Made by a program: the position numbers and the translations under genes
Assembly: GCA_030760725.1 (NCBI GenBank)
Contig: JASWHV010000008.1
Location: 50,443,671 to 50,507,670 of the forward strand
DNA length: 64,000 nucleotides
Direction: 5' to 3'
Source of the DNA: Neostapfia colusana
Taxonomy: Eukaryota > Streptophyta > Magnoliopsida > Poales > Poaceae
Shown: positions 9,870 to 21,103 of the stretch, in pieces
Layout: the number at the start of each line of letters is the position of its first letter
Numbering within the stretch: the first letter of the stretch is position 1
The notes under the pieces: model-generated
Database searches by the model: none
Seen by the model: only the letters and a program-made list of their open reading frames with translations
Told to the model about the DNA's origin: nothing

Positions 9870-12650
9870 CTAGTAAAACAATTCCGGAAACTGTGCCCTA
9901 AGCTCGTCTTCTCGCTCCCATGTGGCTTCCTCTTCCGAGTGATGCTTCCACTGCACCTTGCACATCCGGATTCTTTTATTTCTCGTGAGGCGTTCCACTG
10001 TCTTCAAAACCTTGACCGGTTGCCCGGCATAAGACAGATCCTCTCCTACGTCAACCTCATTCATGGGTAACAACTCTTCAGGCGTCCTCAGACATTTCTT
10101 GAGCTGTGACACATGGAATACGTCGTGCACATCCGATAGGCGAGCCGGTAGTTCGAGTTGATATGCCACTTCGCCTTTCCTCTCCAAAATCTGAAAGGGT
10201 CCGATGTATCAAGGTGATAACTTCCCTTTCACCTTGAACCGACGAAGTCCTCGGATAGGGGACACCTTTTGATAGACATAGTCCCCCACGTTGAAAACGA
10301 GCTCTCTTCTCCGTACATCGGCATAGCTCTTTTGTCGGGTCTGTGCTATCCTCAAGTTGTTGCGAATTTCCCTCACTTTTGACTCGGCTTCTTGTAGTAC
10401 CTCGGGCCCAAACACTTTACTTTCCCTTGTTTGGTTCCAAAATAGTGGAGTTCTGCACTTCCTCCCATACAAAGCCTCAAATGGCGACATCTTCATACTA
10501 GCCTGATAGCTGTTGTTGTAGGAGAACTCCGCATACGGTAAGTTCTTATCCCAACTCCTATTGTTCTTGAGCGCATACTTTCTTAGCATATCCTCAAGGA
10601 TCTGATTGGTTCTTTCCGTTTGCCCGTCAGTCTGGGGGTGATAGGCAGAAGTAAAATTTAGATGGGTACCCATGGTTTCATGTAACTTCTGCCAGAACCT
10701 TGAGGTGAACTGTGTCCCTCGATCTGACACTATCTTCTTTGGCACTCCATGGAAACATACGATTCTTGACATGTACAATTCTGCCAACTTGGATCCGCTG
10801 TAGCTTTCTTTCACGGGGATGAAATGAGCTACCTTGGTTAGCCTGTCGATGATGACCCATATCGAATCATATCCCGATTGGGTCCTGGGTAGTCCCACTA
10901 TGAAGTCCATACCTATTTCTTCCCATTTCCATTCAGACACTTTGAGTGGTTGCAACAGTCCCGCGGGTCGTTGATGTTCTGCTTTCACCAACTGACATGT
11001 GTCACATAGGGCAACATGTTCCGCGACATCTCGCTTCATGCCATACCACCAATATCTGCTCTTGAGGTCATGATACATCTTCGTACTTCCCGGATGAATG
11101 GAATAGTCGGAATCATGAGCCTCCTTCAAAATCAATTCACGGATTTCCTTCACCTCAGGCACACAGATTCTTTTCCCGTGCCACACCGTACCCTGGTCAT
11201 CCTCTCTGAACCCAGGGGCTTTATTATCCTTGATGAGTTCTCTAATTTCTTGTATCTTCTCATCATTCTTCTGACCGTTGCGTATGTCTTGCTCTAATGT
11301 GGAGTCCACTTCCATGGTGATGGCTTCACCACTATTCACCAGACATAGATTGAGTTTTACAACCTCTTCCTTCAATTCTGTAGGTATGTCCTTTAAGCTC
11401 AACCTTATTGACCTGCACCTTCCGGCTTAAAGCATCTGCTACGACGTTCGCTTTCTCAGGATGATAGTTGATGCCCACATCAAAGTCGTTGATTAGCTCT
11501 AACCATCTCCTTTGTATGAGGTTGAGATCTGGCTGTGTGAAGATATACTTTAAGCTCTTATGATCCGTATATATCTCTGTCCTCTTCCCCATCAAGTAAT
11601 GCCGCCAAATCTTCAACGCATCTACCACTGCGTCTAGCTCTAGGTCATGCGTAGGATAGTTCTTCTCGTGTTTCCGGAGCTGCCGGGACGCATAAGCCAC
11701 GACATGCCCCTCTTGCATGAGAACACATCCCAACCCGTTTCCAGAGGCATCGCAGTACACCGAAAAGTTCTTCTGCATATCTGGCATAACTAGCACTGGG
11801 GCTGTTGTCAATCTTTTCTTCAGCTCTTGAAAACTCGTCTCACACTGTGGTGTCCATGTGAATGTGATTCCCTTCTCTAACAATTTAGTGTGGGGTCTCG
11901 AAATCATGGAGAAACCCTCGATAAACCGTCGATAATACCCAGCCAATCGTAAGAAGCTTCGAACTTCCCCGACATTTTCAGGGGTCTTCCACTTCTGTAC
12001 ATCCTCGATTTCGGCGGGATCTACAGAGATTCCTCCCTCCGATATTATATGTCCTAAGAAGGGAACTCTCTTAAACCAAAATTCACACTTGCTCAGCTTG
12101 GCATATAGTTGGTGTTCTCTAAGTTTTTTCAACACCAACCTTAAATGTCTCTCATGTTCTTCTTCATCTTTGGAAAAGACGAGAATGTCATCAATGAAAA
12201 CCACCACAAATTTGTCCAGATATTCCATGAATACCTTGTTCATGAGATACATGAAGTATGTCGGGGCATTAGTTAGCCCGAAAGGCAGGACGGTGTATTC
12301 ATACATTCCGTACCGAGATACGAAAGATGTGTTTGGAATATCCGTTTGCCTTATCTTAAGTTGGTGGTATCCCGACCTGAGATCAATTTTAGAGAACACA
12401 CAAGCTCCCCTCAACTGATCAAACAAGTCTTCAACGCGGGGTAATGGGTACTTGTTCTTGATGGTTACTTCATTCAACGCACGGTAGTCTACGCATAACC
12501 TTTGGATCCCGTCCTGCTTGGGCACAAATATCACTGGAGCTCCCCATGGTGAGGAACTAGGACGAATATACCCCTTCTTCGTCAATTCTCTTAAATGTTC
12601 CTTGAGTTCTTCCAGCCATCTATCATGATCAACCAAATGTTAACTTAAAG
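9870..12650 (-). pseudogene. G2 pol relic: RT, RNase H, integrase, chromodomain
   Basis: Three open pieces follow the G3 polyprotein. 12636-11332 has RT with FIDDILVFSK and RNase H with YCDASGNGLGC. 11402-10209 has integrase with the H2C2 finger and catalytic blocks MDFIVGLPRTQSGYDS and VSDRGTQFTSRF. 10187-9870 is the chromodomain (CKVQWKHHSEEEATWERE). A frameshift lies near 11395. A TGA replaces the Arg of LSPRYIG near 10207. Everything upstream of RT (gag, CCHC, protease) is gone: the gag start ATGGCTGGAAGA runs straight into RT sequence at GGAAGA, a short shared sequence at both breakpoints. The product would be non-functional. Confidence 0.92.
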
Positions 12651-12957
12651 CATTACGTATTAACTTCCCAAATTGCTTGTTTAAACTTAAACTTTTGGAG
12701 GCCTTATTATATTAACATTTTCTAAGGGTTTCACGTAGATTTTTGGGAGTCACGTCTCACGCGAAAATAAATGCACTCTTAATTCATAGGGGTTCACACA
12801 TCAAAGCAAAGCAACCTAAAGACGAGGTTGTGGACAAATGCCCATGGCTTCCACAACTCACGTCACACACCAAACATTCACACATAATTAACTAAGGTAT
12901 TGACTCGACTACTCAATAACCTGTTGAACTAAGGGAAAGGACTCTACACGACTCGTA
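12651..12957 (-). other. G2 leader between ORF0 and the gag start
   Basis: This AT-rich non-coding stretch matches the 301-bp spacer between ORF0 and gag in G3 (21884-22184), including the text around gtgtgtgacgtgagttgtggaagcc. No gene is visible. Confidence 0.75.
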
Positions 12958-13728
12958 TCACTGAGCTGGCTCCTCGGGATCTTCCTCATTATTGTGGCTG
13001 CTCTCTGATTCCGCTTTGGGTGGGGAAGCTGCTGGTGGAGAAGTGCGGCGACGCCTGCTCGCCTGACGGTCTGGGGAGTCATGAGTCCATGTGTCATTCA
13101 CGGTGACACACAGTTCATTCCCATCTCCTCTTTCTCTTGCTCTCAAGCTGGCTCGAAGCAACGCCTCAGTCTCCTTCAGGGTGTCACGAACATCCTGAAG
13201 CTCCTGCTGACACTCCTACAGTCGAGTGCTGAGCATAGCAGCATCCTCCAAGCACAGGTCCATGTGCTCATGGGAAGTCCCCTGCTGCACTGGCGGGTAC
13301 TTGTACTCCGTGGTGCCACTCTCACGCTGGAGGACATACATGTACTCAGTCCTGTCCAGGTGGCGACGGTTGATGTAACTCTGGCAGGTGATTGCCTCCC
13401 AGGTGACATCCTTCTCAGCATCGGCCTGAGTCGCCCGACAAGCTGGAGAGCGGTGGATCTTGAGCAGCTGATTTTCATGGAAAATCCTCGTTTCTGAACT
13501 CCATTCTTCCCGCTTCTCACGGATGGTCCGGGTGGAGCTGTAGTGTATGATTAGCTTGCCCGTATTGCCGGCGGCGTGGAGCATACGCCGAAGGCGGTGC
13601 AACAAGCCTCCTACTGCCAATCCGTAGGAGTGGTACGTCACCGGACGGTTCTCCTCTCTTAAGGCAAGGGCAACTACCGGAACTCTCCCCCCGGTGGACT
13701 TGCGGGCGGTGCGGATCATGCGAACCAT
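12958..13728 (-). pseudogene. G2 ORF0 (extra ORF before gag), one nonsense codon
   Basis: This minus-strand ORF matches the intact 259-codon ORF0 of G3 over its whole length, in the same frame throughout, with about 256 sense codons. One TAG at 13216-13218 interrupts it after AAMLSTRL where G3 has Gln, so it is a likely CAG to TAG change. The first 170 residues show roughly one change per nine residues relative to G3. Start (MVRMIRTARK), the coiled-coil stretch and the acidic tail are all kept. The function is unknown. Confidence 0.85.
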
Positions 13729-13929
13729 CTAAAACATAAAGCATTTAAAATTAAGTTAGATAAGAGTTAAACAAAAATTGTATTTTAAATAAAAGTTGGG
13801 GTAAGATGAATAAAGTGACCCCCTTAAATAACACCTTCAACCCACACTTTTGTAAAATAGTTTTTAAGAAAATAGGGTCCTTAAATACGTCCATTTCTAC
13901 CTAGGTCCACGTTCCTACGGGCAACCTTG

Positions 13930-13941
13930 GCTCTGATACCA
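13930..13941 (-). other. G2 primer binding site
   Basis: The minus strand reads tggtatcagagc four bases after the LTR end, complementary to the 3' end of plant initiator tRNA-Met, the usual primer in plant LTR elements. Confidence 0.9.
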
Positions 13942-13945
13942 CTTC

Positions 13946-16900
13946 TGTCGCACCCGGTTTCTCCGAAGAACAACCGAGTGAATATCACATGTATGCCAGG
14001 ATCATTTTCTCATACATGTGATGACAAATAGTGAAGCATCATTTATTACAAGCCAGGTGTCAAATATAACTAAGTCTTACATAGCATACGTCTCGATGGA
14101 CGATAATAAGTTCATGACATATAAATAAAACAACAGCGGAATATAAATCTTGTGGGCTCCATCACAGGCGTTGCCTGGGGGACTCCGTGAACCTAGAATC
14201 CTTCTTCGGGTCCGAAGTCTTGGTCATTGAAACCCACATTATCCCCTTGACCTGAGCAGCAATTTAAACCAACAAATATGCAAGTTTGAGTACCATTGGT
14301 ACTCAGCAAGTGTGGGAAAGTTATGTCATGCATGGCTAGAGCAAGGAAAGGTTGAACTCATGGTTAAAGCACTACGCAATCAATACCTATCACCTTAGCT
14401 TAATTAAGCACCTACATTACTACACAGGTGAAATGGTCCCAATCCCTCAACCCATCATCAATATCAAGTAAGCATAGTCTCATTTCCAATGTTAAGCTTC
14501 CCTCTTAACATCCTCAACTTCCAAATTCATCATCCTCTAATCATGAATAAGTCCAAGCCGCTCTTGACCGTGAGCACGGCTGTCATGACAGTTTTTGACT
14601 CTGCAGAGTTTGCACCACTGTACCCACATGTAGTGATTTCATCCCCCGTTGCCGGGTGGACTAAAAGAACCTCCATTATGCCAGTGGCCGCGAACCACAT
14701 TCACACTTCCGAGGTGTGCAGCCAGGAGATTACTACGAAGCCTTTACAAAGGGATTCCCGACGAGCGTGGGCCCACTGAGGTTTCACCCCTAACAGCATA
14801 CAAGAGGCTCCAACCCAGCTGCAGTGGCCCCCTCTTGAGCCTTGCAGTTCATATGGTAGTCCAGCTGACACCTATTCCCCGCACCATCCAACACACCCAT
14901 ACTACGCCGGGGATACACCTAATTAATTGGCCAAGCTGCCCCATCTCAGCATGTGGTTGGCACGGTAAAGCCAGGTTACATGCTTCATGAACCGGTCCTT
15001 AGGATCCAGGCAAGTACTAAACACAAACCCGAGTCTCGTGCACCCAGCACCAACCAAATCATCCAACTTGCCTCAATCCCTACCTCTACATAATTCATAA
15101 TACCTCATTTAAGAGTAAGGTAAATAAATTGATGATCTCATATCCCATTTATCCCATTCTAAGCATGGCTAAGCATAAGCATGTAAATAAATGATATGAT
15201 AAAATAAACCCCAACCCAAGCTACAAGGAAACAAGATAATGCAATTCTAGGGAAACTTCCTAGCATGGGTTTCATATTTCAATTGACAATGCAAATAATT
15301 CTATCTACACATCCTAGTATAGGATCAAAGTGGTCAAGGACACTTGCCTTCTTCCTGCTGCTCTGGGAATGGAAAGTCTTGGTCTTGGAAGGGGAGAACT
15401 TGCTCTGGGTCAGGTTCTACTCATGCCAATACACATAGCAAAAGAAAACAACAATCCATAAGACATAGTTCACACTTTCACTTCATACAAACCACACATC
15501 ACACCTATGAAAGTCATTCACATTTCTAAGTGTTGTGGTTACTCTATATGTGTTGATTTTTGGCCTACATGCACTTTTAAACATGTGTATATGATTTCTA
15601 ACTTTTGTATTCAGATTTCTGTTTGCACACTATATATATGGATTTCTAATTTGAACAAATTCTTTATATTTAATTAATACACTTCTTAGCTACCAAGTTT
15701 GCATGAAAGATAATTTCCTACTCCTAATAGGTTTTCAGATCTTTTACCAAATCCTAAACTGAAGTTTTTGGATTTAGAGACTTCATTTATCATTTTCTAA
15801 TTATGCATACCTATTTTTCTATATTTTTTGGAATTATTTTCTATGCCTAAAATTGGGTTTTAATATTAGATAGTAGGACATATCACCTAAACAGAATAGG
15901 TTCTGATCTAAAATATTAAATAATATATTTTTGGACTTCTTCTCTGATGTGAACTAATTTAAATTTATTTTATCATTTTTTTCAGAATTATTTCCTAGCC
16001 TAAAAAAATGTGTTCCTATAACTAATAAATATGAACAACAATTAGACAGATTCATTTCAGTCTAAAATCTATTTTTAACTCATTCTAAAGTTTTCCAAGT
16101 GCTAGGAGAGTTAAAATTTGAATTTGTACAAGTGTTTGCCTTACCTTTTAAATTTAAATAATAGTCACATATTCAAATTTCTGAATTTAATATCATATAA
16201 GGTCAAAAAGGTAAATCCACCCTACTGCAGGGTCTAATTTGCTATTTCATAAATTTCCAGGGGTCTAACTACACATAACAGAGGGGTTTTCCTAATTTTT
16301 ATTAAGTTCAGGGGCTAAAACTGATTTTTAAATGAATTTACACGAATTTCTGAAGTTCTAGAGGCTAGATCAGAAGTTTCCAGGGCTAGCTCGTGTTTTC
16401 CGAGATCCCCAGGGGGTAGCGCGTAAGAATCCCGGCCTTTATAACGCGGGGCTGATGTGGACCGTCCGATTTAAGATAGACGGCTCGGATTAGATCGCCG
16501 AACCGGTACGCGCGGGTTTTAATTCTACCGTGCGATTTAAAATAGACGGCCCCCAAGGGGCCACGTCGCCCTGGCCAGAGCTAGCCCGCGCGCGCGGCGG
16601 GGGGTGGCGATCTCGCCGGCGCAGCCTCGGCTTTTGCCGCTACTCGTTAGAACTCGCATCTTTTTGCATGGATTGGCTGCGGAGGGGTAGGGGATGCTCA
16701 CCGAGGGGTTTTCCAGCACTCGGAGGTCCTGGAGGTCGGTCGGCGGCGAGCTTCAACGGCGACGATCTTCGGTGCACGTCGGGGGGGGGGGCGTTGGGGC
16801 GCAAGACACTTCGTTTCCTTCACCTGCAGGGCTCCCCGGCGGCGGTGGAACGTGATCATCACGTTAGATCAGGGAATTTGAGCAAGGATCGAAAGATATC

Positions 16901-17392
16901 GGCTGTAGAAACTTCGGTTCTCACCGGAGAGAAGAACAGCCGATCGGGGGGGGGGGGGGGAGGGAACAAGACGATTGTCGGTGTTTATATAAGCGAGGGA
17001 GGGCGGCGGTCTGTTGGGATCGAGTTAGAGTCGTCCGGGACCAGGAATCGGGCTGGGGGCGCGGGTTTCCGGAGTTTGTTGCGATCGGGCGCAAGGGAAG
17101 AGTCTGGCCTTTGGGGGCGCGCGGGAGGTAGGAGATGACACGCGGGCCCCACGTGTCAGTGAGAGGAAGAGAGGGGGCGTGCGGTCTTGGGCTGGTGCGG
17201 AGGAAATTGGGCCGGCTCGTGGGTTTCGGCCCACTGGCCGGTTGGGTTTTTCTTTTTTTCTTTTTCTTTTTCCTTTTCTTTTCTGTTTTAATTTGAATTT
17301 GAATTTCCAGTTTGAATTTGAATTTCTGCACCACATGCAATACGTCCAAAAATTTTTAAATTCCCCTCTTTAGCAGGTTTTGGGGTGTTAAC
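13946..17392 (-). repeat. G2 5' LTR
   Basis: Full-length 3447-bp LTR, tgtcgcaccc to gtgttaaca on the plus strand. Its outer terminus has an extra t compared with the 3' LTR. It includes the conserved hairpin gagtaccattggtactc at 14288-14304, repeated 'aggggcta' motifs at about 16255-16440, and a minus-strand TATA-like tatataa at about 16985. GC-rich ORF-like stretches here are not genes. Confidence 0.93.
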
Positions 17393-17423
17393 AAAACCCA
17401 GGTAAATCTTGAAAATCATCAAC

Positions 17424-17428
17424 AATTA
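17424..17428. repeat. Target site duplication of G3 (left copy)
   Basis: aatta at 17424-17428 and again at 30144-30148, flanking the G3 LTRs exactly. The 31 bp between the G2 duplication and this site (17398-17428) is leftover S1 integrase sequence encoding the VDDF region on the minus strand, with a 1-base loss. Confidence 0.95.
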
Positions 17429-17845
17429 TGTAACACCCCAAAATTTTGATTCAAAACACTAAACCATGTTCAGAGGGGAATTTAAAAATTTTTGGACGTG
17501 TTGCATGTTTTGCAAAAATTCAAATTCAAACTGGAATTCAAATTAAACTCAAATCAGAAAAGAAATGGAAAAAGAAAAAGAGAAAACGGGAAAAAACCGG
17601 CCAGTGGGCCGAAACCCGCCAGCCGGCCCAGTTTCCCCCGCGCCAGCCCGCAGCCGCGCGCGCCCGCGCTCCCTCACACGGACAGGTGGGACCCACCTGT
17701 CATCCCCAACCTCGCTCGCGCCGACCCCGGACTCTCTCCCGCGCGCGTGCGATCTTAACCGATCGGAATACCGCGTCCCTCAGCCCGAATTCCGGTCCCA
17801 GAAGACTCAAACTCGATCACAACTGACCCACCGCCCTTCCCCGGC

Positions 17846-17853
17846 TATAAAAA
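17846..17853 (+). promoter_or_regulatory. Putative TATA box of G3 LTR
   Basis: tataaaaa within a GC-rich context (cccggctataaaaacccc), unchanged in the 3' LTR at 27117. It is the best promoter candidate for the genomic RNA. Confidence 0.6.
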
Positions 17854-20512
17854 CCCCAGCCCCGATCGGTTTTTCCCATGCGATCGCCGATTTTTACTCC
17901 GGTGAGCACCGAGACTTCGCCGGTGAATTCTGGCCGATCTAAGCTTGGAAACTCTGATCTAACTCGCTGGTCTTGATCCACCGCCTCCGGGGAGCTTTGT
18001 AGGTGCAGGAAACTCGGAGACTTACAGTGTAAACACAGCGCCGACGAGCTTCGCCGTGGTTTTGCCTCGGACCTCACCGCCGATCACTTTCCAGGACCCC
18101 CGAGCTCAAGAAAACCCCCGAGGTGAGATCCCCGACATCCCCTCTACCGATCTATGCCATAAGATCACAGTTCTAGGCAGAATTCTCGAGGATCCGAAAC
18201 TTTCCGGCGAGATCGCCGCTTCCCGCCACCGTGCGCCGCCGGCAGCGCCGCCCGCGCTCGATCAGAGCGACGTGGCCGCTTGTGCGCCGTTTATTTTAAA
18301 TCGCACGGTAGGGTTTAAATCCCCTCGTACCGGTTCGATGTTATAATCTCAGCCGTCGGTTTAAAATCGGACGGTCCACGTCAGCCCCGCATTATAAAGA
18401 CTGGAATTCTTACGTGCTACCCCCTGGGGTTCTCTGGAATTAAGAGCTAGCCCCGGAAACTTTAGATCTAGCCCCTGGAACTCCAGAAAATCATGTAAAT
18501 TCATTTAAAAATCAGTTTTAGCCCCTGGACTTAATAAAAATTAGGAAAAACACCTCTGATAAGTGTAGCTAGACCCCTGGAAATTATGAAAATAATATTA
18601 TAGACCCTGTAATGGGGTGAGTTCATTATTTTAGCCCTGTTTAGTATTTAATTTAGAAAATTGAATATGTAACTAGTGTTTAAAAATTAAAAAGTTGGAC
18701 AAACATAATTGTCAAAATTAATTAAAAACTTTCTCAGTACTTAGAAAACTTTGGAGTGAGATAAAAATATATTTTGGGCTGAAATGAATCTGTTTCATTT
18801 ATTAATCACATTTATTAGTATAGGGACACATTTTTAAGTAAAGAATAGTTATAGAAAAATAGGGAAAATAATTATGAAATAGTTTACATCAGAGGCCAAG
18901 GTTACAATATGTTATTAAATTATTTAGGACCAGAACCTATACTGTTTAGATGATGTGTATTACTAATTTCATAATAAAATACACAATTATGCATAGGAAT
19001 ATAAATCTGAGAATATAGCAACTAGTAAATAATAAATGGAGTTTTTAAAAATCCAAAGAGTTCAGTTTAGGGTTGGTAGAAATTATGAAGGCACATATGG
19101 GGAAGAAAAATACTTTTCATACACACTTGGTAGTGAAAAGGTGTAGTAGTTGAATATAAGAAATTTATTGGAAACCCATATAAATAGTATGTAAGTATAA
19201 ATGTGGACATAAAAGTAGGAATCATATACACATGGTTAAAAGTGCATGCAAGCCACAACTCAACACACATAAAGTAACCACAACACATATAATGGTAAAG
19301 AACTTTTATAAATGTGAATGTGTGGTTTGTATGAAGTAAGAAGTGTGAACTATGTCTTATGATTGTTGTTTTTCTTTTGCTATGTGTGATGGTATGAAGT
19401 AGAACCTGTTCAAGAGCAAGTTATCCCTTTCTAAGATCAGGACTACCCATTTCAAGAGCAGCAAGAAGGAGGCAAGTGTCCTTGACCACTTTGATCCTAT
19501 GCTAGGATGTGTAGATAGAATTATTTGCATTGTCAAATGAAATATGAAACCCATGCTAGGAAAGTTTCCCTAGAATTGCATTACCTTGTTTCCTTGTAGC
19601 TTGGGTTGGGATTTATTTTGTCATTTATTTACATGCATATGCTTAGCCATGCTTAGAATGGGATATTTGGGATATGAGATCATCAGTTTATTTTACCATA
19701 CTCTTGAATGAGACATTGTGAGTTAAGTAGAGGTAGGGATCAAGGCAAGTTGGATGTTTTGGTTGTGTGTTGGGTGCACGAGACTTGGGTTTGTGTTTAG
19801 TACTTGCCTGGATCCTAAGGACCGGTTCATGGAGCATGTAACCCGGCTTTACAGTGCCAACCACATGCTGAGATGGGGCAGCTTGGCCAATTAATTAGGT
19901 GTATCCCCGGCGTAGTATGGGTGTGTTGGATGGTGCGGGGAGTAGGTGTCAGCTGGACTACCATATGAACCGCAAGGCTCAAGAGGGGGCCACTGCAGCG
20001 GGGTTGGAGCCTCTTGTATGCTGTTAGGGGTGAAACCTCAGTGGGCCCACGCTCGTCGGGAATCCCTTTGTAAAGGCATCGTAGTGATCTCCTGGCTGCA
20101 CACCTGGGAAGTGTGAATGTGGATCGTAGCCACTGGCATAATGGAGGTTCTTTTAGTCCACCCGGCAACGGGGGATGAAATCACTACATGTGGGTACAGT
20201 GGTACAAACTCTGCAGAGTCAAACCTGTCTTGACAGCCGTGCTCACGGTTAAGAGCGGCCTGGACATATTCATGATTAGAGAAGTGATGGTTTTTGGAAG
20301 TTGTGGATGTTAAGCGGGGAGCTTAACATTGGAAATGATTTTATGGTTACTAGATTATGATGATGGGATGGGAGATTGGGACCATTTCACCTGTGTAGTA
20401 ATGTAGGTGCTTAATAAGCTAAGGTGATAGGTATTAATTGCGTAGTGCTTTAACCATGAGTTCAATCTCTCCTTGTGCTAGCCATGCATGATATAATTTT
20501 CCCACACTTGCT

Positions 20513-20529
20513 GAGTACCATTGGTACTC
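20513..20529 (+). other. Conserved LTR hairpin (GAGTACC/GGTACTC)
   Basis: A 7-bp perfect stem with a 3-nt loop. The same position in the G1/G4 family has GAGTACA/TGTACTC, so a C-G pair becomes A-T with pairing kept. Other copies: 29784-29800, 14288-14304, 8148-8164, 35188-35205, 47235-47252. Flanks (acttgct before, ctcaa or gca after) are also conserved. Confidence 0.65.
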
Positions 20530-20888
20530 AACCTTGCATTTTTGTTGGTTTATATTGCTGCTCAGGTCAAGATAATGAGGTGGTGTATAATGATCAAGAC
20601 TTTGGACCCGAAGAAGGTTTCTAGGTTCATGGAGACCCCCGGGCAACGCCTGTGATGGAGCCCTAAAAGAATAATATTCCGCTGCTAGTTTATTTACTTG
20701 TGATGAAGCATTAGTGTCCATATTAGTGTCCATTGAGACATTTGCGATGTAAGACTTATTTATATTCGACACCTGTCTTGTAATAAATGATGCTTCACTA
20801 TTTGTCATCACATGTATGAGAAAATGATCTTGGCATACATGTGATATTCACTTGGTTGTTTCTTCGGAAAAACCGGGTGTGACAGAGG

Positions 20889-20900
20889 TGGTATCAGAGC
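20889..20900 (+). other. G3 primer binding site
   Basis: tggtatcagagc, four bases after the 5' LTR end, complementary to initiator tRNA-Met. Confidence 0.92.
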
Positions 20901-21103
20901 CAAGGTTGCCCGTAGGAACGTGGACCTAGGTAGAAATGGACGTATTTAAGGGCCCTATTTTCTTAAAAACTATTTTCCAAGGTGTGGGTTGAAGAGTGTT
21001 ATTTAAAGAGTAATTTTCTTCATCTTACCCCAAATTTTCCTTCAAAATGGGATTTTTGTTTAAAAAGTTCTCTAACCTAATTTTTAAATTCTTTTTGTTT
21101 TAG

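Larger units (their letters stand above)
7807..17392 (-). mobile_element. G2: chromodomain Ty3/gypsy retrotransposon, minus strand, decayed
   Basis: Right to left: 5' LTR (13946-17392), PBS, ORF0 with one stop, RT-RNase H-integrase-chromodomain relic, PPT, 3' LTR (7807-9824). The flanking duplication is aatac (7802-7806) and aaaac (17393-17397), one mismatch. Removing the element restores the copia reading TWVFFLYD. Gag, CCHC and protease are deleted and the 3' LTR has lost about 1.4 kb. It is the same family as G3 but a diverged subfamily, and lies 31 bp away in the opposite orientation. Confidence 0.92.
17429..20884 (+). repeat. G3 5' LTR
   Basis: 3456 bp, unusually long. Features: a TATA box at 17846; a run of imperfect 'tagcccctggaa' repeats at 18416-18640; AT-rich middle; hairpin gagtacc-att-ggtactc at 20513-20529; and a tandem attagtgtccat at about 20710-20731, present once in the other LTR. 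That 12-bp unit accounts for the entire length difference between the LTRs. Confidence 0.95.

Noticed and set aside
16530..17138. Long plus-strand ORF of 202 codons in the G2 LTR
   Set aside because: It lies in a GC-rich LTR leader; the partner LTR breaks it, and no domain is seen. It is a composition effect. The same holds for ORFs at 9158-9583, 17446-17942 and 26717-27183.
20885..20910. tRNA gene at the PBS
   Set aside because: Only the 12-base complement of the tRNA 3' end is present.
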